A stretch of 64,000 nt of DNA from Copromyces sp. CBS 386.78 (lineage: Eukaryota > Ascomycota > Sordariomycetes > Sordariales > Sordariaceae). The stretch covers positions 1-64,000 of the forward strand of contig MU839197.1 in assembly GCA_030685235.1 (NCBI GenBank). The letters are read 5' to 3'. The notes beneath the pieces were generated by a model. It was not told the DNA's origin. It searched no databases and was given only the letters and a program-made list of their open reading frames with translations. The stretch's first letter is position 1. The number at the start of each line of letters is the position of its first letter. Below are positions 56,866 through 64,000 of the stretch, one piece after another. Made by a program: the position numbers and the translations under genes.

Positions 56866-56870
56866 ATATC

Positions 56871-57802
56871 AGCTTCTTCCCGCCTTTATGACTCCTGTTA
56901 TTCTGGCCTCCCCGCTTCGAGGCTGAAAGAAGCAAAGCCTGCCAGACGACTGGGTGCTACAAAGATAGAGAGATTCAATCCCTGGTCACCGAATAATCCG
57001 ACTCCCCAGTCGCTCTCTCGTCAAGAACCAATGATTTCGCGGATGCATGGAAAGAAAGCCAACTGTCCCGGGCCCTTAAACATCATGATTAGCGTCGTCG
57101 AGCTGAAACCAACGCTTTCAGCTGCCATAGTAGCCTCCAGCATGAAAGCCCAAGTAAGCTCCTCCAATTTTCTTCTTCCTCATTCTTTGGGATTCTTTCC
57201 CTTTTGTTTGTCGGTTTTTTTTTTTTTTTTTTCTTTTTTTTTCTAAAATTCTTTTTGATCTGTTTGTCTTTATGTTTTCTGCCCTTGCTCCCTCTTTCTT
57301 CTCCGTTCCGTCATGCCCTTCATTCTTTGACGAAAATTGTAAACTGACCGATATGCCTAAGGAACCCTTCTCTGGACTTGCTTCCTAAAGACGATTTGTT
57401 CGATGAACAGCCTGTCAATAACAGGAAGCATTTCTGATCAGCGTCTTGCTCGGTCTTTCTTGTTTAATACCCTCCTCACACAACGACAAAGACGCCGCAA
57501 CAACAATACATAACCCAAAAGGGATTTCGAACACCGTTTTGTCTTCGCCATCACACGCCCCTATTTGACCAGGCTAGGTCGGCCTCCTCTTGGATGTTCT
57601 CCATCAACGCATCGAAGTCAATTTCACCCACAGAGACCGATGTCAACGCCGGCACATGCTGCTGATTTGCAACAGGATGATCGGTGGTGGTGTTCTCTCT
57701 CGTTGCCTGCAATTCAGTTGTCTGTTGACGCTTTGCCGGCGGCGGCGGCGCGGGCTCATCTGGAAGAGCGTGCTTGGCTGGTTGGGTTGGCAGCTCTGTT
57801 TG
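56871..57802. other. Flank between retrotransposon and F-box/ankyrin gene
   Basis: GC content returns to normal immediately after the target duplication. A long T-rich run with a few C (about 57212-57243) and pyrimidine-rich sequence occur. The ankyrin gene's 3' UTR should be near 57570-57802. No gene supported. Confidence 0.5.
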
Positions 57803-59968
57803 TTACGCGAACTCTGCTTGTTGCACAGGATACCAATCCTTGCTGTTCAATTCTCCTAGAGGCATGGGCCCTGCTGCTTGTGTAGCTGCAGCTTGCGGGG
57901 ACAGTACGGGAGGGTTCTGTGGGATTAGACGTTTCATCTCCCCATCTTGAGGTGCGAAACTCGGGAAATGATGCGGCATCCTGCCCCGGCCTCCTGTTCT
58001 GCCCAGGGAGATGAGGCCCTCCTCGCAGGAAAGTTCCCAGCGACGCCAATGGAGCTCCTCGATAACTCGCCAATAGATGTAGTCTGACATCTCAGGGATC
58101 TCCGTCAGCATCCTCTCGACGAACGCCAAACACTTTCTGGCCCAAACGTGATCGGGGAAGGGTTTGCGAGGCTTTTTGCGAGGGCCAGCAGGGTCCGCGC
58201 CGTGGGCCTTGTAGTACTCGTCGTCCTGGTCCCAGTATAGAGCAGCTAGGAGAAAATGCAACGGGGTGCAATTCTCAACATCCACGGCCAGCAGCTCTTC
58301 GGACGTACACCGCTGTAGGAGGTAGAAGAGGACATCGTGTTGTTGATCAAAGGCCCTGTCGACGTCCTTTGTAGGCTTGCCCTCAACGTACCATAGCTTT
58401 TCGTCGAAGCTCTCGATGTTTAGGGCGATGTGCAGGGCAGTCTGGTAACGAACGTTGGTAACTCTGGTCTTGTGGTCGTCCGGCATTAACTCAAGCCAAA
58501 TGTCCAAGGCGGTGGTGTTCTCATGCCGGTGGCGTGCTAACAAGGTTAGCACGGTCTCAGTGAGGAAGGGTAACGCAGCATGAAGCCCTCTCCAACCATA
58601 GTGACGGACATAAAACTTTACGAGCTCTTGGAGCAGCTCGGCCTGCCATTTCCTCCCGTTCGCCGGATCATTCTCTGGGTACCGGTCATGACCAAGCTTG
58701 CATTTGCACCGGGTTCCGAGGAAGCATGCCTTGATCGAGTAATCACGGCATTTTCTGTTATAAAACGTGAGATCGGGGAGAGTGTGTCTGGTGAGCTTCG
58801 GAATGTAAGGGCAATTCTTCGGAAACAGGGCCAGCTGAATTGCTGCTAGAACCTCGACGTCCTCCATTGTCCCGTCACAGGCTCCTGTCCTCAGCAGCAC
58901 GCTTGCGAGGGGCCAATCAGACTTGATCGTTTTGCCTTGTCGGTACCCTACGATGAGTTGAAGGACGAGGTGAACCATGCTGTGCCTTCCTGGGACTTCT
59001 CGCACAGTTGCTCTGGCTCCCAACCTGACCAGCTCGGAGATTATCTCCTCCGTGGGCTTTCGCGTTCGCGAATTGTAACCTGGATGGTAACACAGCCTTC
59101 GGAGGATGGACTGTCCAGCAGGGTCCGTTGACCACCTGGGTACATCATCAACATGACAGCCCGCGTTGACATCCACTCCCGCGCGAACAATGAGCTCGAG
59201 GAGCTTCCACATACCGAGACGAGCTGCTATAACCAAGGCTGTCTCCTTTGCGTGTCTACCGGTACCGGGAGGAGCCCACAGAGGCGAGGCACCATGGCGC
59301 AACAGAACTCCGGCAACGTCCTCACTTTTTGTCTTGAGCGCTGTGAAAAGGGGAGGGCGCGGGAGTGGATCATCGTCTTTGAGGACAAAGTAGCCGTCTC
59401 TGGGGCAGACGACGGTGATATCGGCTCCGTTTTGAAGGAGGAACTTGGTCGCCTCAACCTGGTTGAACACGGCAGCAAAGTGCAGAGCCGTCCAGGGAGC
59501 CCTTTGCGAAGGTCGGGGGCATGGTCCGTCCTTGTAGTCAAAATTCGAGAAGCCAGTGTCGTCAGAGCCGCGAAAAGACACTCGGCTCATATGGGTTGTG
59601 GTAACGTTCACTCCGTTTGCGACTGCAAATTCTTTGACTCTATCTTTGAAGAGGCGCGACCTGGGAGGCCAGATGAAGACTTGGTTGATGTCAGCGTTGT
59701 ACTGGTGAATTGCAAACTCCATGGGACGGATTTGACCGGTGAAAACACCCCACAGGAGGGCTTGCGGGTTGAGGGATTGGGAATCCCTCTTGTACAGCTC
59801 CCAGTTGCAGATGGTGTAGCTCGCCTTGCATGCTCGAGCCAGACGGTTCAACTCCGAGTCCGTCAGATGGTCCACAATCATGCGCACTACATCGTCGGCG
59901 AGGTCGAGAAGTGTCAGTGGTTGCGCCTCCGATGGGAGGGTGAGAGATTGCTCAGCAGACGAAGACAT
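57803..59968 (-). CDS. F-box and ankyrin-repeat protein
   Basis: 721 aa in one coding exon. Residues ~17-62 (LTLLDLADDVVRMIVDHLTDSELNRL… with a following CKAS and WELY) match the F-box pattern, which recruits SCF ubiquitin ligase through Skp1. Ankyrin repeats follow, with cores WTALHFAAVFNQVEATKFLLQNGADI, PLFTALKTKSEDVAGVLLRHGAS, ETALVIAARLGMWKLLELIVRAGVDVN and, near the end, TPLHFLLAALY. The likely role is a substrate receptor choosing targets for ubiquitination; the target is unknown. I chose the ATG at 59968 (MSSSAEQ). An in-frame ATG at 60019 would add 17 residues but lies inside a well-formed intron (60075-60007) and so is probably not translated. The gene flanks the RIP-mutated block. 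Confidence 0.88.
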   Translation of the reverse strand: MSSSAEQSLTLPSEAQPLTLLDLADDVVRMIVDHLTDSELNRLARACKASYTICNWELYKRDSQSLNPQALLWGVFTGQIRPMEFAIHQYNADINQVFIWPPRSRLFKDRVKEFAVANGVNVTTTHMSRVSFRGSDDTGFSNFDYKDGPCPRPSQRAPWTALHFAAVFNQVEATKFLLQNGADITVVCPRDGYFVLKDDDPLPRPPLFTALKTKSEDVAGVLLRHGASPLWAPPGTGRHAKETALVIAARLGMWKLLELIVRAGVDVNAGCHVDDVPRWSTDPAGQSILRRLCYHPGYNSRTRKPTEEIISELVRLGARATVREVPGRHSMVHLVLQLIVGYRQGKTIKSDWPLASVLLRTGACDGTMEDVEVLAAIQLALFPKNCPYIPKLTRHTLPDLTFYNRKCRDYSIKACFLGTRCKCKLGHDRYPENDPANGRKWQAELLQELVKFYVRHYGWRGLHAALPFLTETVLTLLARHRHENTTALDIWLELMPDDHKTRVTNVRYQTALHIALNIESFDEKLWYVEGKPTKDVDRAFDQQHDVLFYLLQRCTSEELLAVDVENCTPLHFLLAALYWDQDDEYYKAHGADPAGPRKKPRKPFPDHVWARKCLAFVERMLTEIPEMSDYIYWRVIEELHWRRWELSCEEGLISLGRTGGRGRMPHHFPSFAPQDGEMKRLIPQNPPVLSPQAAATQAAGPMPLGELNSKDWYPVQQAEFA

Positions 59969-60006
59969 TTTCAGAGATGGACTGTGTGTTGGTGACTCAG
60001 GGGCCT

Positions 60007-60075
60007 CTGCAAGGTACATCCATTAGTTGCGCCCAGAGCTCTTTCCTCGAGCGGTTACTCCTCCATGGTACTTAC
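60007..60075 (-). other. Probable 5'-UTR intron of the F-box/ankyrin gene
   Basis: The minus-strand sequence has donor GTAAGT at 60075, branch-like CAACTAAT, and acceptor TTGCAG ending at 60007, giving 69 nt. Joining the flanks does not extend the coding frame (a stop follows quickly in the only long upstream frame), so it looks like an intron in the leader. Confidence 0.6.
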
Positions 60076-60079
60076 CGAG

Positions 60080-61859
60080 AGTTGGTGACGTCGATGGGCT
60101 GGTGTTGACTTCCAATTGAGGAGGGATAGCGAGTGACAGCGATGAGGTCAATGAGGTCATTCGTTTTGGTGGTTTCAAGATTGGAGTTAGTCGTCGCTTC
60201 CAGCCTTAACCTATGGGGTGCGGGGATGGAGGACCAGAGGTGGAATACGGTGAGAAAGAGGAGGCCTCGTACGGAGAGGAGGAGTATTTTAGCGGAAGGG
60301 CCAGCAACATGCAGACGGGCTCGTATCATAATCCTGCTGGGGGGTAGGCAGTGAATGGTCTTGCCCTGTGTTCAACCACGTGAGGCATCCACATATAACC
60401 ACTGCCGGCGAGCTGGCTATCGATAGGACCCGTGCCGGTCCGGTGAACCGTCACCCCTTGCCCGGCGCGTACCGGCATTATCATGGAAGGTCAAGGAAGG
60501 GCCGACCGAGAGGTAGCGGGGCATTGGCCAGACTTCTGCGGAAAAGCTCAAGCGGCTGTCCTAGGTCCAGCGACCAAGCCTCTTGCTAATTTGGCAAGAG
60601 TTCTGCGGACTTGAGTTCTAAATCTCTCCAGTCTCTAGGTAGGTACGGCATCATGGAGTTGTCGCAGCTCGTTCTTGCTCCCAGAATCACACTACGAGCT
60701 TCGCTTTCACCGGAACATTCTATGGCAACTGAATACATTGTCCCTGTTTACACACTGTTTCTTGGACATTGTTATCACGGAAGCATTTCGTGCTTAGAAA
60801 CATCCTTTGAGCACATGGCTCTTTGGGTCCGGGAGACAGTTAATGGACACTCTCGCCATTTTATCTACCTTGATTATGCGCTTCACCAACATCTCGTCCA
60901 TCACTCTGGATGTCAAAGGGCTAATGTGTTTGTAAGTCAAAGTCCGCCCCTTTGCTTTCCATTTGACGTCTTCACTTCAACATAGAACATAACATGACAT
61001 CCACTTTTCATTTTGTGTCCGTGGTTCATTTATTGCCCCTCATCCGGCCGAGACTCCCTCCTAACTCTAGCTCTGTGACTCAAATTGCTTTAAAGCACCA
61101 AAAATGCTATCAGGGCACTATCTGCAACTTTGCTCCCGTCCCAGTCTCATGACCGCCGTTGTCAGAGGAAGGAATGAACATCCCGGGGAGAGAGAACCAC
61201 ACTACCAATCAATCTCAAGCCCGTACAAATGCAGACTTTTGCCAATAAAGTACCTCTAGCAACCCACCGCGTCTAAACTGGTGCCGAAGAGACTGCCTTG
61301 GCTTTCTTTTAGTCAATCGATCATATTGCTAGGCACCTGCAGGTACTCATCCAAATAGGAAGGGGTACTGTGACCTGCCCCATTCTCCCCCTGAGACATC
61401 GAGTAGGTTGTAAAAATCAAGGCGTAAGTGTCGCTGAAGATCCAATAACTGGCCGTCGTGGAAGTTGCATGTACGTGGTTTCACTTCCAGGACTTTTCTT
61501 CAATTTTTCCCTCCTCAACCATCGTTTTCATTGTGTATGATGCTGGTTCTCGGTTAAACCACTGCATACCCGGGTTTCTGTCCGTTAAGTTCTGGGAATT
61601 GCTACTGGCCGACGGGAGCATCAACTTGTTAAACACAACCGGGAGAACATTGTAGCAGTGACAGTGGCTTTCTGAACTCGGTTCTGCTTGGATTGACCAT
61701 AGAAATTACCATCAGAGACTACTAGGGACAACAGGGACTACAAGGAATTATGGCATTGTAGGATGATTGGCCGTGCCGACTGACCTTCGGGCGGCCAGAC
61801 AGCCCCGTTGAGTTTGGTCACTTCACTCTTCCCTGACCCGATTTATCTTGCTTTTCTTG
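60080..61859. other. Intergenic region
   Basis: About 1.8 kb with no supported gene. The leader/promoter of the F-box gene lies at the left end (to ~60340). A 124-codon frame near 60611 begins at a non-ATG codon. Confidence 0.5.
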
Positions 61860-62368
61860 AGCTTGACTTCCCGCACCGTCCCTAATGTCCTCGCGCACCC
61901 TTTTTGACTTGATGCACCGCCATAACAGCTGACATAGTTTTCAATCGTTTTTAAATTAGAATTTTCGGTATTTTCAATGTTTCGAGCATGGCGGTGCGCC
62001 AAGTCAAATGGTAATATTTCGTGGTGTTGAGAGTAAGACAGCAAGAAAGACAACAACTGTTGATTACTCGATTGAGCGCGGTCGGGTTGGGGGGGTGTTG
62101 TATAGTTGGGTTAGGGGGGGTATTATGCAGTTGGGTTGGGATTTGGGGTTGTATTGTGCTGAAATATAGCTTTGATTTAGGTTGTGCGAGAAAATATCGC
62201 ATGCGAAATCGCGAAGTCTTTTTTTTGGCTGAATGTTTAAAACATTTTGCGGATTAATTTTACTATACAAAACGGGGTACTTTACATGTCAGCTGTCATT
62301 CAGCTGTCGGGTGGAGTTAAGTAAGTGCGGTTCGCGAGGACATTAGGGGCGGTGCGGGAAGTTAAGCT
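61860..62368. repeat. 509-bp unit with 40-bp terminal inverted repeats
   Basis: The left arm (61860-61899, agcttgacttcccgcaccg…) and right arm (62329-62368, ending cggtgcgggaagttaagct) are inverted copies with only a few mismatches over 40 bp. The interior is T/A- and G-rich, with G runs at 62090-62120, and has no coding potential. It looks like another MITE or foldback element. I cannot see a clear target-site duplication, so the superfamily is undecided. Confidence 0.75.
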
Positions 62369-62609
62369 AGACGTGTCAGCTGGCGGGAGTGGACGAGCAT
62401 TAGGATGGTCTTCACGCCTTTGTGTGACTTCGACATTTCAAAGAAGAGACATCACGAGGCACAGAACATTAACTTCATGGAATTTTTTGAATTTCTTTTC
62501 CCTTTTATTCTTCTGTTTTTGCTATTTGACGGAGCGGCCACTACCTAATTACCTGCTGAGCCCCGTTGCTTTCAACCTTCCACATCCTTCCTGATCTTGC
62601 CCCTTCGGT

Positions 62610-63995
62610 CTACCACACTGGGAGATTTCCACTTTTCTTGCCAGAGAAGTTGGCAAATGTGTGAAAATCTCCCATCACCCTGGTTTCTTTTGCCGCCATC
62701 TTGAACTTTCGGCGAAGCTCTGTCAGTTTCGCAATGACGACCTTGCGAATCTCCCCTTTCTCTGTGTTCCATTCCGATCCCCAATGGATATCAGGTGCCA
62801 ATCCAGAAGCTCGCGGTTGTGGTCCATTGAACAAAGCCTCAACAAACTTCAACCGCATGATCTTCTCGTTGGTTCCCACGCTAAGAGGCATCCCTCCTGG
62901 AACGAGACCCCCGTAATTGGCGGGCTGGTTGACGAAAGTAGCCAGGTCAATGTAACGACGGTTTTCCCAGGAGACCGAGTCGAAGATGCATCTTAAAACG
63001 TTAATTCCGTCCTTGTTGACCGCGTTGAACTTGTCGGCAGGCCAGGCTGCCAAAAGAGAGCACAGCATGCCGTCCGGACTCTCATCAACGCCGAACCGCT
63101 CAAACTCACCCAAAGGATCCAGCCCGTAGACTGCTGTTTCGTCGAGGAGGTCCCAATTGCTGGCATATAGTCTCATTGCACAGTGTATGGCGGTCTCCCC
63201 ATTGCCATTGGTCTTGGTGATGTCTGCACCAACGTCGATGAGGGAACGTAGCATATCAGACGAGCTGGCATTACACAGAGCTAGGAGCGTGACGGGTGTC
63301 TCTTGGATACTGGGTAGGAAGCTGTTGACGTCGACCCCATAGTGTTTGACAAGGACCCGCACGAGCTCCTGTCGCGAGGGCAAGTCCATATCGCTCTCGT
63401 TCTTGAATAGACCACTGCTGGGGGATGCCCGGTAGCTCCTGTCAAGTGAAAGAGATTGCCGGCTGTGGCTTGTACCGGCCAGGTTGGCAACTGAAATATT
63501 CTCAAAGCCAGGGCCATGCAACGCTGCTGGGGTCAGCGCGGCGTGTAGGAGGTAGGCGAGTTTCTCCGTGTTGAAATTCTCGTAGGCTCGTAGGTGTAGA
63601 AGATCGACAGCCACGGCACATCTGCCTTCTGCCACGGAACGGACAATGAGATCATAGTCGATATCATTTTGAGCATCGAGTCTTGCGCCCATATGTACCA
63701 GTTTCCGAATGACTGCGCGCGGGTGTTTCAACACGGCATGAGCGGCGTAGTGGAGCGGGCACCGGCCGTCACAGTCAGTCGCATTGACAGAAATCCCGCT
63801 TTCCCCCGCGAGAAACTCCACCAGATCGGTACGCCCGAGACTCGCAGCGATATGCAAAGCCGTCACCTGTGGAGTACCCGGGTCCTCGTCTTCAGATTGC
63901 CATTCGGGGTCTTCGGGGGGCTCTTCCCCTTCCACTTCCTGGAACCATTCATTCAAGACGTCTTGAGGTATTTCATGCCAGTCTGCTTGAGGCAT
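62610..63995 (-). CDS. Ankyrin-repeat protein, 5' end near or beyond the window edge
   Basis: A 461-codon frame from ATG 63995 to TAG at 62612-62610. The frame is also open between 63995 and the window edge, so this methionine may be internal. An acidic segment (~16-43) is followed by ankyrin repeats: TALHIAASLGRTDLVEFLAGESGISVNATD, CPLHYAAHAVLKHPRAVIRKLVHMGARLDAQ, LVKHYGVDVNSF, MLRSLIDVGADITKTNGNGETAIHCAMRLY. The C-terminus ends with a basic helix (KLTELRRKFKMAAKETR). No other domain seen. It shares style with the F-box/ankyrin gene to its left, and the missing N-terminus could carry an F-box or further repeats. Confidence 0.8.
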   Translation of the reverse strand: MPQADWHEIPQDVLNEWFQEVEGEEPPEDPEWQSEDEDPGTPQVTALHIAASLGRTDLVEFLAGESGISVNATDCDGRCPLHYAAHAVLKHPRAVIRKLVHMGARLDAQNDIDYDLIVRSVAEGRCAVAVDLLHLRAYENFNTEKLAYLLHAALTPAALHGPGFENISVANLAGTSHSRQSLSLDRSYRASPSSGLFKNESDMDLPSRQELVRVLVKHYGVDVNSFLPSIQETPVTLLALCNASSSDMLRSLIDVGADITKTNGNGETAIHCAMRLYASNWDLLDETAVYGLDPLGEFERFGVDESPDGMLCSLLAAWPADKFNAVNKDGINVLRCIFDSVSWENRRYIDLATFVNQPANYGGLVPGGMPLSVGTNEKIMRLKFVEALFNGPQPRASGLAPDIHWGSEWNTEKGEIRKVVIAKLTELRRKFKMAAKETRVMGDFHTFANFSGKKSGNLPVW

Positions 63996-64000
63996 TCCGT

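Noticed and set aside
56950..57010. tRNA B-box-like string gattcaatccc
   Set aside because: The G53-C61 pair is missing, and no A box or acceptor stem fits around it.
60611..60985. 124-codon plus-strand frame
   Set aside because: Starts at TTG; no motif or neighbouring exon that continues it.
1..64000. CRISPR arrays, bacterial operons, ribosome binding sites
   Set aside because: Eukaryotic DNA. The short tandem repeats seen are microsatellites, minisatellites or LTR-internal repeats without spacer structure.

Overview
The window comes from a filamentous ascomycete, most likely Neurospora or a close Sordariales relative. Genes have short introns (52-290 nt) with GTAAGT-like donors and CTAAC-like branch points. 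One 14.7-kb block is AT-rich, stop-riddled and full of C-to-T/G-to-A transitions, the signature of repeat-induced point mutation (RIP). The gene families also fit: Zn(II)2Cys6 regulator, F-box/ankyrin proteins, Mim1, and a mitochondrial DEAD-box helicase.

Layout. (1) 1-4878, minus strand: one uninterrupted reading frame of at least 1626 codons that runs off the left edge. It encodes three tandem Ulp1/C48-like cysteine-protease modules, then a long charged tail ending in a run of glutamates. (2) 6080-17248 is a compact housekeeping block: Mss116-like mitochondrial RNA helicase, beta-carbonic anhydrase, Oxa1 inner-membrane insertase, Mim1 outer-membrane import factor, p47/Shp1 Cdc48 adaptor and Gtr1/RagA GTPase. 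Three of these six act in mitochondria. (3) 18357-27105 holds a 1413-residue ankyrin protein with an unusual His/Gln/Met-rich tail, and a Zn(II)2Cys6 transcription factor. (4) 27106-42207 is gene-poor and littered with small non-autonomous DNA transposons: a 473-bp hAT-type MITE with 8-bp target duplication, and three related elements, two with intact TAA duplications. They sit among a broken MFS transporter, a truncated and frameshifted oxidoreductase 3' end, a metallophosphoesterase and a short-chain dehydrogenase. (5) 42208-56865 is a Ty3/gypsy LTR retrotransposon with a second copy of the same family inserted inside its reverse-transcriptase region. All four LTRs and both 5-bp target duplications (atatc and gaaat) are readable. 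(6) 57803-64000 holds an F-box/ankyrin gene, an inverted-repeat element and the larger part of another ankyrin gene.

Together this reads as a conserved euchromatic arm (6-27 kb) grading into an accessory, repeat-invaded border around a RIP-inactivated nested retrotransposon. The Ulp1-like triple protein and the ankyrin genes are the lineage-variable genes. The small MITEs look un-mutated, as expected for repeats near or below the length RIP usually detects, while the 7-kb elements are heavily mutated.

Functions are inferred from motifs read by eye. No database search was run, and exon boundaries are inferred from splice signals and frame continuity.
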